Shown here piece after piece: positions 32,396 to 43,900 of a stretch of DNA of 52,592 nucleotides. The position numbers were made by a program, and so were the translations under genes. The DNA lies in NCBI GenBank assembly GCA_946480715.1, contig CAMLKK010000022.1, forward strand, positions 1-52,592. The letters are read 5' to 3'. Every line of letters begins with the position of its first letter. Positions within the stretch are counted from its first letter, which is position 1. Under the pieces are notes generated by a model. The model did not search any database, was not told the origin of the DNA, and saw nothing but the letters and a program-made list of their open reading frames with translations. This DNA is from an uncultured Bacteriovorax sp. GTDB taxonomy: Bacteria > Bdellovibrionota > Bacteriovoracia > Bacteriovoracales > Bacteriovoracaceae.

Positions 32396-35300
32396 CTAAA
32401 TCAATTGGGCCAGAACGGTTGATAACTGAGGAGCTTCGATAAAGTCAGAGTGACCACCTTCGATTCTAAATGTCTTGATGTCACCCTTTATAATGCCTTT
32501 CCACCCCATGACAGGATCACTATACCAACCAAATGCTGAATTCGAACGAATCAGATAAAGCTCTCCAGAGTAAGTCAATGGTTTGTATTTCCAGATGGCC
32601 TTATAATTTTCTCTTTCAATTTGTTTTATCAAAAGCGGTAGTGGAACAACGCCTCCCATTGAGCGATGAAATGCACATTGAATATTTGTAATAAGAAGTC
32701 GTTTACGATATTTGAGAGCATTATAAATTCTTCTCGTTAATCCGCTTCCAATGTGTTTTTCATAATTTTCAAGATGAAGATTCGGTCCAAATGTATCGAG
32801 CATAATTAACTTTTCAACGATCTCACCTCTTTGTTTTAAAATTTGAGCAACTTCAAGGGCGACTAAGCCACCCATCGAGCCTCCTGCAAGAATATATGGT
32901 CCGCGTGGCTTGACCAGTAGTAATTCATGAACGTAATTTTTCGCCATTTCTGCAACATCGTTGAGAATAGGACTGATTCCGTCTAACCCCAGTGATTGAA
33001 AAGCAAAGACAGGATGCCCTTCTGGAAGTGAAGAAACCAGTGGTACGTAATTGAGAACATTTCCACCTACTCCATGAAAAAGAAGAATTGGTGTTTTCTC
33101 ACCGAATTTTCTTAACGGTATTAAAGATCTTAAAACTGGAGGAAAATCTAAATCGTGAGTTACTGTGCGCACAGGGGCGCTTAACGTCTGAGCAATCCCT
33201 CTGATTGTTGGTGTTTTTATGAAACATGAGAGGGGTAATTGTATTTTGAAATGTTCATTAATTTTTGCAACTAACGTCAGGGCCAGCATGGAGTGTCCAC
33301 CAACATCAAAAAAATTATCTGATACTTTCAGGTTGTCTAGGGCCAAAACTTCCTTGAATGATTTGAGAAGGATCGTTTCAGTTTCACTCATAATATCTTC
33401 AACGGGATTTTTTTCCACTACGTCGTTAAAAGTGAAATCTGGCAATGTTTTACGATCAATTTTCCCGTTCAAAGTTTTAGGCAGCTCTTTCATTGGCACA
33501 AAATGTGATGGAACCATATAGGCCGGTATGTGCTTTAACAAACTCTCACGTAAAACTTTATCTTCTGTTGAGTCTGCCTTAAAGCTCAGATAAGCAACGA
33601 GCCTCTTATCGCCCCTGACTTCTTTGACAATGACGGCCGCTTCTTTAACTCCATCTATTTTTAAAAGTTGGTTTTCTATTTCACCAAGTTCGATGCGATA
33701 TCCACGCAATTTGATCTGAGAATCATTTCGTCCTAAGCATTGAATCTCTCCATCGAAAGTCCATCGCCCCAAATCGCCCGTTAAATACATTTTCTTACCA
33801 TGGTGAAACGGATGGGAAACAAATTTTTCTGATGTTAAATCTTCACGATTTTTATATCCGAGAGCAAGTCCGTCACCCGCGATAGCAATTTCGCCAACTG
33901 CTCCTATGGGAAGCAATTGCTGTTGTTGATCGACAATGAATATTTCTGTATTAGCAATAGGCCGGCCTATTGTTATTTTTTCTTCAGAGATATTTAACTT
34001 TTTGCAAGCAGACCAGACTGTTGTTTCCGTTGGTCCGTACATATTCCAAACTTCTTTACATACAGGCACCAACGCTCTCTTGAGGTCCAGTGGGAAGGAT
34101 TCACCACCACATAGTGCGATTAAATTTTTATCGCCTTGCCAGCCATTGGATAAAAGCAATTTCCAGGTAGAGGGTGTCGCTTGTAAATGAGTAATCTGTT
34201 TTTCAAGCATTAAATATTTTAGTGCGTTTCCATCAACCACTTGCTGAGGTTGTGCCAGAACAACTGTGCCACCACTGATGAGTGGTAGATAAAGCTCCAA
34301 AACAGCAATATCAAAACTTAAAGTTGTTACGGCCAATAATTTCATTTGGGATGAAGAAAGCCCCTTTTCCTGCATGGCCAAAAGAAAATTAAAGACATTT
34401 CCATGTGTAAGTTGAACACCTTTTGGTTTCCCAGTACTTCCTGATGTATAAATCACATACATTAAGTCGTGAGGATGAATTGTTTCAAGTTGATTAAATT
34501 TAGTTTCCAAAGAATGATCATGAACAAGTTCATCTATAGTAACTGTCCCCTCGGAAGAAAAACTATTTTCTGCACCAGAATGACAAATAACTAAACGAGG
34601 TTTTGCATCCTCAATCATGTAAGAGAGTCGATCAGTAGGAAAATAAGGATCAAGAGGTAAATAAGCGGCCCCAAGCTTTAAAATCCCTAATAACGACACT
34701 AATAAGTTTGATTCGCGATTCAGACAAACGCCTACAATATCACCTTTTTTTACCCCCCTCCTTCGAAGGGCTGTTGCCAGCTTATGAGAGCGCAATTCCA
34801 GTTCCAAATAACTGCAGCGTTCGTCTGATGTTTCTACAGCAATCATGTTGGAAAATTTTTTTGCCTGTTCTCTAACTAATTCAGGTACAGAGATAAAGGA
34901 TCTTTTTATCTTGGTAGAATTCCATTCATTCAAAAGAACATCTTTATGCTGCTTTGGTAAGACATCTAAATTTTTAAGCGGTTTCTGAAGATTTTCCATC
35001 AGATGATCAAGTAGATGAATAAATACATCGCGAAACCGTTCAACTGTAATTCTTTGAAAGAGATCCTGACGAAATTCAAAGGCCCCTTCAATTTTACTTG
35101 CTGAAGCTTTAATCCAGAGATCTAAGTCTGTATGAGTTGAACATTTTGAAACATTTATTTGAGAATAGGAAGTTTGATCAAATTCCGCTTTGCGGTTTGA
35201 TATATCCTGAAATGAGAAAAATGCCTGAAAGACAGGTGTGCGAGATGCATCTCTTGGAAGTTTCAGATCGTTGAGAATCAATTGGAAGGGAAGCAACTGA

Positions 35301-37954
35301 TGTTCAAATGCTTCTTGTGATTCTTGAGAAACGATTTTCAAATATTCTTCAAAAGTTTTCTGAGTATCAAACTTAGTTCGCAGTGCGATTGTGTTAACAA
35401 AATAACCAACTGTTCCCATGACAGCTTCATTTGTTCTACCTCGAACTGGTAAACCAACAATGATATCGCCTTTCTCTCTTAGGTCTGAATCATGGAGTGC
35501 TAATGTGACTTTGAAAGCCGTTAAAAAAACGGAAAAAAGTGATGACCCATGAAGTTTAGCATATTCCCTAACCAGATACGATTGATGCTCCGTTAGGGTA
35601 AACGGAATCATTTCTCCGACATGAGCAGTTTCCATCGGACGATTAAAATCAAGAGGAAGATTTAAAACAGGCAGAGGAGTACTTAATTTATTCTTCCAGT
35701 AGTGGAGTTCTCCCTCCAATTCCCCATTTTTAATTTGAGATTGCAGCCAGAGAGAATAATCAATGAAATTAATGGAAGGATTTGAAGGAAACTTAGGTGT
35801 TTCAAAATTTTTAGCTGCTCGATAAGCAATATCAAGCTCCTCAAAAAATATATCAAAACTCCACCCGTCCCAAATCGCATGATGAACCATGAAGAAAAGA
35901 ACGAAATCATTCGGTGATAACTCATAAAGTTTAGCTACAAAGAGTGGTGCCTTGCTTTTATCAAACACATGAGCAGCAGCACTTGTGAGTAATGGTTCTA
36001 GTGCAACCTCTGTGCAATGAATATGTTCTAATTTATATTTTATGTCTTCGCTTGCATGAATATATTGCTGAACAATTGAATTCTCCATCTTGAATGACGT
36101 CCGCATAGCGGGGTGACGATTTATGAGAATATTAAGAGCTCTCTCTAATGCCTGAACATCGACATTAGTTTTTAATCTTAAGGCCGATGGAAGGTTATGC
36201 ATGGTCGTATTTGGAAGTGCCTCCTCCAGAAACCAAATTTGGTATTGATTCATTCCTACTTCGGAGTTCATTTTTTCAGATGATGGAATGATCAAAGACT
36301 TCTTTTTTGTCGGTACTTGTGTTTGTTCATGAACTCTTTGAGCTAATTCGCGTACAGTTGGAAATTGAAAAATATCTTTCATTTGAAGTTGCGTTTGAAA
36401 CTCCAAATTTAAACGTCGGACGACCTCAATGGCGAGAAGTGAGTGCCCACCTAGTGCAAAAAAATGATCCGAACCTTTAATTTCTTTAAGAACAAGAACA
36501 TCACTCCAAACTTTAGAAATGATGGTTTCTTCCCTTTCAAAAATACGCTCTTGTACCAGTTTTGGCTCAAAGGTTTCTTTTATTTGTGGCCGATAAAGGA
36601 GATTAAAATCAATTTTATCAATGGACTGATCTCTAAGATCTACAAGTTGAGTGAGCAATTCTGCATAGAACTGAAGCCATTTGGTTATTGTTGAGACAGA
36701 AAAAAGCTCTGAATTATATTGGCATTCTAAAACGAGTGAGTTCCCACCACTAACTGCATTGATAAAGATATCAAAATTTTCAAACTCACGGGGAATCGTT
36801 CGATAGGTTGCTGTAACAGTTCCAAACTTTAATTCCGATGGTCGCAGCTGCTGATCAATATTAAAAACAACGTTTAATAGAGGTGTTTCTCCGGTTTTAC
36901 GTTCAAGATGTGAACATGCATGAACGATTGATCCATATGAAAATGTTTGGTGCTCAAAAGCATCTATCATTTTGTTTTTAACGATCTGAAGATATTCTTT
37001 TAATGTTGCATTTTTAGGGATCGTTGTTTTCAACGGCAATAAATTGACAAGGTGACCGACCAAACCAAACTCGCCGATAACGGCTTGATGGGCACTGGCA
37101 AGACCTATAACTGTTTCATCACTCTGATTAAGTTGTGAGAGGATTAAATTAAAAGCGGTAATGAGTGTATTATAAAAACTACATTTTTCACTTACGCTTA
37201 ACTTTTTCAATGAAGCAACGGTTGTTTCAGGAATTTGAAAATCTATTCGTTTACTTTTGAATGAACGATAACGAGGTCTTTCAAAGTCAGTTGGAAAATT
37301 TTTATCTTTTAGCTCTGAAAATTCTTTTCTCCAATACATCTCGTGGTTGTGATCTTCTTGAATGAGAGAAGAGTATTCGAAAAACGAAGGAGCAATTTCC
37401 AGTTCCGACGAAACAGCATTAACCTTTGCCGTATAAATCATTCCGAGTTCTTTAAGAATGACTCCAAAAGACCAGCCATCACAAACAATATGATGAGAGC
37501 TTAAGAAGACGAGTGTTTTTTCACTAGAATAACGAACAATAGTGGCCCGAAAACAGGGCCCATTAACCAAATCAAATGGGGTGAGAACTTCCCTCTCACT
37601 TATTTTAGTCACTTGCTCATCACGTTTTTCATTATCGGCAATATCGATGAAAGTTATGGATGTCTTATCTATACCCAAATAAGAGACCATGCTTCCGTCT
37701 TTACTGAAAACCATTTTGAGAGCATCGTGCCGGTCTACTAAGTCTAAAAGCGAGTCTCTAAGATAATCAGTATTCACATATCCATTAAGCTCAAGACAGA
37801 TACTTTCGTTATAACAAAGTGTCGCATGTTCATCCATTTGCAGCGATGACCATATTTCCCTCTGAGCATTTGTGGAAGGAGCTCCAATTTCAATTGGCCC
37901 TTGCTCAAATGGATTATAATTAACTTTGATACCTGTTTGAATCGCTTCCATCAT
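32396..37954 (-). CDS. Nonribosomal peptide synthetase, C-T-C-A-T-TE
   Basis: Domains of the 1852-residue protein in order: C1 about 20-450 (HHIVCDG, His154-His155, Asp159); T1 with Ser505 in LGGHSL; C2 about 565-1000 (HHAIWDG, His691-His692); A about 1015-1505 (YTSGSTGKPKG, YGPTE, KLRGYRIELGE); T2 with Ser1555 in VGGHSM; thioesterase about 1615-1852 (GGSMGG with Ser1693, Asp1720, His1835). The hand-aligned specificity residues read D-I-L-Q-L-G-M-V-W-K, closest to glycine codes I remember. C1-T1 has no adenylation domain, so its carrier must be loaded in trans, skipped, or merely receive the upstream chain. The thioesterase would release the product. The ATG follows the stop of the upstream hybrid enzyme with no gap. 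It is expected to take the chain from that enzyme's aminotransferase module. Confidence 0.93.
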   Translation of the reverse strand: MMEAIQTGIKVNYNPFEQGPIEIGAPSTNAQREIWSSLQMDEHATLCYNESICLELNGYVNTDYLRDSLLDLVDRHDALKMVFSKDGSMVSYLGIDKTSITFIDIADNEKRDEQVTKISEREVLTPFDLVNGPCFRATIVRYSSEKTLVFLSSHHIVCDGWSFGVILKELGMIYTAKVNAVSSELEIAPSFFEYSSLIQEDHNHEMYWRKEFSELKDKNFPTDFERPRYRSFKSKRIDFQIPETTVASLKKLSVSEKCSFYNTLITAFNLILSQLNQSDETVIGLASAHQAVIGEFGLVGHLVNLLPLKTTIPKNATLKEYLQIVKNKMIDAFEHQTFSYGSIVHACSHLERKTGETPLLNVVFNIDQQLRPSELKFGTVTATYRTIPREFENFDIFINAVSGGNSLVLECQYNSELFSVSTITKWLQFYAELLTQLVDLRDQSIDKIDFNLLYRPQIKETFEPKLVQERIFEREETIISKVWSDVLVLKEIKGSDHFFALGGHSLLAIEVVRRLNLEFQTQLQMKDIFQFPTVRELAQRVHEQTQVPTKKKSLIIPSSEKMNSEVGMNQYQIWFLEEALPNTTMHNLPSALRLKTNVDVQALERALNILINRHPAMRTSFKMENSIVQQYIHASEDIKYKLEHIHCTEVALEPLLTSAAAHVFDKSKAPLFVAKLYELSPNDFVLFFMVHHAIWDGWSFDIFFEELDIAYRAAKNFETPKFPSNPSINFIDYSLWLQSQIKNGELEGELHYWKNKLSTPLPVLNLPLDFNRPMETAHVGEMIPFTLTEHQSYLVREYAKLHGSSLFSVFLTAFKVTLALHDSDLREKGDIIVGLPVRGRTNEAVMGTVGYFVNTIALRTKFDTQKTFEEYLKIVSQESQEAFEHQLLPFQLILNDLKLPRDASRTPVFQAFFSFQDISNRKAEFDQTSYSQINVSKCSTHTDLDLWIKASASKIEGAFEFRQDLFQRITVERFRDVFIHLLDHLMENLQKPLKNLDVLPKQHKDVLLNEWNSTKIKRSFISVPELVREQAKKFSNMIAVETSDERCSYLELELRSHKLATALRRRGVKKGDIVGVCLNRESNLLVSLLGILKLGAAYLPLDPYFPTDRLSYMIEDAKPRLVICHSGAENSFSSEGTVTIDELVHDHSLETKFNQLETIHPHDLMYVIYTSGSTGKPKGVQLTHGNVFNFLLAMQEKGLSSSQMKLLAVTTLSFDIAVLELYLPLISGGTVVLAQPQQVVDGNALKYLMLEKQITHLQATPSTWKLLLSNGWQGDKNLIALCGGESFPLDLKRALVPVCKEVWNMYGPTETTVWSACKKLNISEEKITIGRPIANTEIFIVDQQQQLLPIGAVGEIAIAGDGLALGYKNREDLTSEKFVSHPFHHGKKMYLTGDLGRWTFDGEIQCLGRNDSQIKLRGYRIELGEIENQLLKIDGVKEAAVIVKEVRGDKRLVAYLSFKADSTEDKVLRESLLKHIPAYMVPSHFVPMKELPKTLNGKIDRKTLPDFTFNDVVEKNPVEDIMSETETILLKSFKEVLALDNLKVSDNFFDVGGHSMLALTLVAKINEHFKIQLPLSCFIKTPTIRGIAQTLSAPVRTVTHDLDFPPVLRSLIPLRKFGEKTPILLFHGVGGNVLNYVPLVSSLPEGHPVFAFQSLGLDGISPILNDVAEMAKNYVHELLLVKPRGPYILAGGSMGGLVALEVAQILKQRGEIVEKLIMLDTFGPNLHLENYEKHIGSGLTRRIYNALKYRKRLLITNIQCAFHRSMGGVVPLPLLIKQIERENYKAIWKYKPLTYSGELYLIRSNSAFGWYSDPVMGWKGIIKGDIKTFRIEGGHSDFIEAPQLSTVLAQLI

Positions 37955-40900
37955 TTAACCTTCCAATAAAAAGAATTCGCCTGACTTATTTGGATTCTCC
38001 ATGAACCACGCGGGATTGCCTTGATCATCACGACCAATTTTAGCTCCTATCATTGGCGCTTTCATCGGATCAAAAATCTTTACTTTTGCAGCTGCTGAAA
38101 CTTTTTCAACTGCCTCAGATGCTTCCTCTAATCCTTTTGGAAAGAGTCCTAGCTTTTGCATTTGAACGACAGACTTTTTAAAGGCCGTAATGACGGCGCT
38201 TAATTCTGCTTCTGTATGTGCGAGATTAATGAACCATGGAAAACCGTCATAAACATGGACTCCATTAAAGCGTAGAAGGGCAAAAAGTATTTCTCCGCCA
38301 CTTACATCTTTAGTCCATTTTGGTTTTAATAATCCTCCGAAATGATTCATGACAATTGGTGCATTTTGTAGAGTTAAAAACTGATTTAGCTCATCAACGA
38401 ATTTTTTTGCTCGTGAATTGAGTTGATTAAATTGAAGTTGGCCTCCCTCTTTCAGTAGAGTCAATGCTGCTTTTGCGGCAGCCAAGGCAAGAGGGTGACG
38501 GACAAAAGTTCCAGCAAAATATGTTACACCAACTGTTGGTGCTGAATCATCTTCATACTGCCAAAATCCGCCATCAAGGGCATCCATATATTCTGCTTTT
38601 CCGGAGATCACACCAATAGGCATTCCACCGCCAACAATTTTTCCATACGTACATAGATCGGCACGAATACCAAAGTGTCCTTGAGCACCTGCCGGATGAA
38701 TTCTAAAACCTGTAATGATTTCATCAAAAATTAAACATGTTTGTGATTGTTCAGTGATCTTTCTAACTTCTTTTAGAAAATCCACTGGATGAAAATCACA
38801 GCGTCGACTTTGTACTGGTTCAACAAGAACGGCAGCTACGTCCCCTGACAATGCACGGATTTTCTCGAGCGACTCCGATGTTCCGTAATCAAGAACAATC
38901 ATGTTGCTTACAGCTTCGGAATTTATTCCAGGAGCAGCGGGATTCACATCCCCTTTTTTATTTGCTCTCAGAATAACTTCATCATTAATGCCATGATACG
39001 AACCGCTGAATACAATGATCTTTTCTCTACCTGTGACAGTTCTTGCTAATCTCATCGCTCCAAGCACTGCTTCTGAACCAGTATTGCAAAAAGCTGTTCG
39101 CTCATTTCCCGTCATTTCATTAATCATGCGACTAACATCAGAAACAAGCGGGTGCTGAGGACCAAGCTCGATTCCGCGATCGATTTGTTCTAAAACTTGT
39201 TTTTTGATCACTGGATTTTGATTTCCAAAAAAGTTCGATCCAAATCCACAGGTCATATCAACATATTCATTTCCATCCAGATCCCAAAGTTTTTGCATAG
39301 AAGATTTCTGTACAACTATGGGGTAACAGATTTCTTTCCATTCAGGTTTAAAGCCTGTAACGGCCCTTGGATCTGCATGATTTTTACGATTGTCTTGAGT
39401 AAATTTTTTAGAAGCTTTTGTTTTATCAACGTAATCTCTAATAAAATTCTGAATTCTTTCTGACTGGTCTTTATCCAGTTTAGTGGTTTTTTCAATTGTG
39501 ATTTTCGCTTGTGCCCCAAAGGATTCTTTGGCCAATTTTATGTCAGCACCTCGAGAAACAGACACCGGCAAATTTTCTTTAGTTTTTATTACCGCTGATC
39601 CTGCCAACAGTTTCATTTGTTCTTTCATGAGATCTAATTGGCGATTAATAATATCCTGAACTTCATTACCGATTGGATTAAAAATTCTACCTGGCAGCTC
39701 TCCTGGAGACGTTGGTATAGGAGTCGGCTTGGAAGGTAGTGGTGAAGGCCCTGGGTCTGGTACGGTCGAGGGGAATTCATCAGGAGCTTGATCTGGTGCT
39801 TGATCTGGTTCCTTTTCTGGTGACTTCGGTGCTGATACTTTATCTGAAAGATAGTTCGCCAGCTCATTAATTGTTGTAAGTTCTTCAACGAGTTGACGGA
39901 AAGTGACTGATACTTTTAATTCTTTCTTCAACTGAATTGAAATCTGAGTAAGAAACAATGAATCCATTCCCATTTCCATAAAGGAAGTATCGTGGTCATA
40001 ATCACCAACCGATATGCCAGATGATTTTTCGAAAAGTTCTGATAATTTTTCTTTCAAGGAATTCAATCTGTCGTCAGTCATTGTTGTACCCTCGGTATAA
40101 AATTTTCTTGGTTGATGATCATTAAAAGGCCCTAGCCAACAAGGCGTTTCTGCAAACGGATATAGCGGGGCCGGTCTGCGCTTTCGATCTTGGTCTGCAT
40201 AGAGAAGATCAGTGTGGGATGCACTCAATCCTTCCATCCACAACTCACCAATTGCCTGATGAATCGAAAAAGTTTCTTTTTCTTTTGAAGTTGAAAGAAG
40301 ACTCACAACCTTTAAGTCGCCTTTTTCAATGTTGTCCTTGAATTCCTTTCTTAAAAGAAGTGAAAGAACGTTTTTTGGTCCAGCCTCAACGAACACATGA
40401 AAAGGGAAATCGCTGACGCAGTTTTGAGCGGCCGGATAAAAGGATACGGTTTTCTCTATTTGTTCCGCCCAATAATCAGGAGTGGTGAAAAGTGTATCTT
40501 CTCTTTTTCCAGTCACCGAAGAATATAGTGGTATGGCGGGTTTATTAAACTTCACTCCACTCATAAACTCTTTAAACAGAGGAACTGCAGATTTCATCAT
40601 TCGGGAATGAAAACCATGTGAGGTTCGTAATTCTATGAATGCAATTGAACTCGCTGTTAATCTCATTTTGAGCTGTTCAATCGCTTCCACGCTTCCAGAT
40701 AAAACTATATTTCGTTTACCATTGATCGCTGCGATATCGATCTCAAGTCCTTCACTATATTTATGAAGTTCAGTAAGCTCCAATGGAAGTGAAATCATCA
40801 TTCCACCGGGAAGATCTCGCATAAGTTTTGCTCTTTGAGAGATAATTTTTAATCCATCTTCTAATGAGAATACCCCTGCGATGGTTGCCGCAACATACTC

Positions 40901-43900
40901 GCCTACACTATGACCGATGAGTGCTTGAATCGGATAGCCTAGTTCCATAAGAAGCTTGGCCAGACAATATTCGATTACAAAAAGCGAAGGTTGTGAATAA
41001 TAGGTATGATTAAGTGAATCACCTGGAAGCGATTGATGAATAAAAAGTTTCAGGTCATAACCTAAATGCGGAGTAATGAGCGAATTACATCGATCAAAGA
41101 GAACTCTAAAGAGCTCATTGCTATCGTAAAGCTCTTTTCCCATTTCCGCATACTGACTGCCCTGTCCCGGAAAGAGACAGACTAATCCTCTTGCCTCTTT
41201 CGATAAAATTTTCTGGGGCTGAGTTGTAAGAGCTTTTTCTAAATCTTGAGTGCCTCCAGCAATGACATAACTCTTTGATCGAAAAATTTTTCGACCAACA
41301 TCAAGTGTATACGCTATTTTTTTCCAACTCTCACAGGAGGTTTGTTTCAACTGGTTGATCAACTCCAGTTTAAGTTTTTCAACTTGTTCAGGAGATTTTG
41401 CCGACAATTTAAAAATTGCCGGTGAAGATAATCGATCCAGATGCATCGACTCTTCTTCTTTTTCATCTAAATACTCTTCTAAAACCACATGTGCATTTGT
41501 ACCGCCTACTCCGAAAGAAGAGACACCGGCCCTTCTCTGTGTGTGTACACCTGGAAAAGGATGGGCAGAATTAGTCACAACGAAAGGTGTTTTATCTAAT
41601 TCCAGATTTTCATTCGGTCTTTCAAAATTCGCCGTTCCCGGAATTATTCCTTTTTGAACGGCCAATGCAGTTTTGATAAAACTCGCTACACCAGCCGCTG
41701 CAGTAGTGTGCCCAATGTTTGATTTTACGGAACCCAAATAACAATATTGTTTATCATCACTTGATGTTTCAAATGCGTTTGTTAGCGCTTGCACTTCAAT
41801 GGGATCGCCTATTGGTGTTGCAGTCCCATGCGCCTCTACATAACCGATGGTCGAAGCTTTATAGTCTGCATCTTGATGAGCTTGCAAAATCGCTTCACTT
41901 TGTCCTCTGACCGAAGGTGCAGTGAAACTCATTTTATCGCTACCGTCGTTATTTAATCCGATGCCTTTAATAACCCCAATGATGTGATCTCCATCTTTTT
42001 GAGCATCAGTTAATCTTTTGAGAACAACGACTCCTCCTCCCTCAGTAAAGAGAGTTCCTGAAGCTTTCTCATCAAAAGGACGGCACAAACCATCTTCAGA
42101 AAAAATTCCACCATTCTGAAAAAGATGACCTGAGTTAGGTGCACCGGAAATAGAAATTCCTCCTGCGAGCGCCATATCACATTGGTAGAGTCTTAGACTT
42201 TTGACGGCTTCAATTATCGCAACGAGGGAAGTAGAACATCCGGTATGAATGCTAAGAGCGGGACCTTTTAAATTTAGTTTGAAAGCAGCTCGTGTAGCGA
42301 TGTAATCTTTTTCCAGACCTAACATGACATTAAAGTCACCAAGCTGCATCGCTTTTTCAGGGAACAATTCAACAAGTCTGTTGTATTTAGAATTTCCCAT
42401 ACCAGCATAAACACCTATCGCCCCTTTGAAACTTTCGGGTCTATAACCAGCTAGCTCCAGAGAATGGTGGCAAAGCTCAAGAAATTTTCTCTGCTGGGGA
42501 TCCATGAGTTCAGCTTCACGCGGAGTGATTCCAAAAAATTGATAATCAAAAAATTGCTGACCTGGATATAACCCTTGTACCCGAACGTAGTGATTATCTG
42601 CTGCCGTTTCTTTTTTGACCTGGGAATGGACTGCTTCAAGTGAAAATTCTTCCAAAGGATTATTTTGCTTTAAAAGCATATCCCAAAATTCTTCGAGGTT
42701 ATTGGCCCCGGGAAATTTACCATTCATGGCGATGATAGCAATATCCTGATCAACCGCGACTTTTTTTCGAGGTTCGATTGATTGAGTGACTAAGTCATTT
42801 CGTTCATCAATGAATTTCCCCAACAAACGAATTGTTGGATATTGGAAAAAATTTACAACACTAATTTTTTTTCTTACTTGCTGGTTTATTTCTGCAAGTA
42901 TTCTAATCGCCATTAGTGAATTTCCACCGAGATCAAAAAAGCTGTCATCGATACCCAATGGAGAGACCTTTAAATATTTTTTCCAGCAACTTTCAATCAT
43001 CAATTGCGATGGTGTTGATGCTGCCTCAAATTCATGTCCAAGTTCAGGACGAGAATTATTTACTGAAGGTAAATTTTTGTAATCCACTTTTCCTGAAGGT
43101 GTAAGAGGAATGTGGTTTATTTTTATGAAATAACTTGGAACCATGTACTCGGGCAGTTCTGATCGCAATGATTCTCTCAATCGAGAATTATCATATGTCG
43201 GTGTTCCAGTTATATATGCACAAAGATAGTTTTCCTGTCCGTCGTCAATGACATTTACCACACATGGTCCACCATAAGGCGAACGCTCTATGGCGAGTTC
43301 TATTTCTCCAAGTTCAATGCGGTAACCTCGCATCTTAACCTGCGAGTCTCTTCTCCCCATATAGATATAATTTTTGTCTACATTGGCATAACCTAAATCA
43401 CCTGTGCGATAAATTCGCCCCCATTTTTCATGCTGGATAAAACGCTCATTGGTTAATTTTTCACTATGCAGATAACCTTCGGCCAAACACACACCACGAA
43501 TATAGATTTCACCTTCATTTCCTGCTGCCAATGCATTTAGGTTTTCATCAAGAACAAGTAATTCAGTGTTTTGAATGGGCGAACCAATACTCGGTAGATT
43601 TGGCCAAGCATGAGGATTTCCGGCCAGTGAAAAAGATGTCACAACATGAGTTTCACTTGGTCCATAGTGATTATAAAGAGTGGCATCGTCGAGATGCTCA
43701 AAAAACAAACGAATTGAACGCGTAATTTTTAGTTGCTCACCTGCAGTTGTAATTTCTTTCAACGATTGAGGGAATTGCCCATACTGTGTGCCGATGTCAC
43801 ACAAATGATTTAAGGCCACATATGGAAGAAAAAGTTTGTTTATTTTTTTCTCGGCAATAATTTTCAAAAGTGCCAGCGTATCAAGTCGTTGCTGATCCGA

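Noticed and set aside
39700..39840. Tandem DNA repeat in the megasynthase
   Set aside because: The repetition (PDQAPDQAPDEFP-type) is a coding proline-rich linker between the carrier and aminotransferase domains, not a mobile or CRISPR-like repeat.
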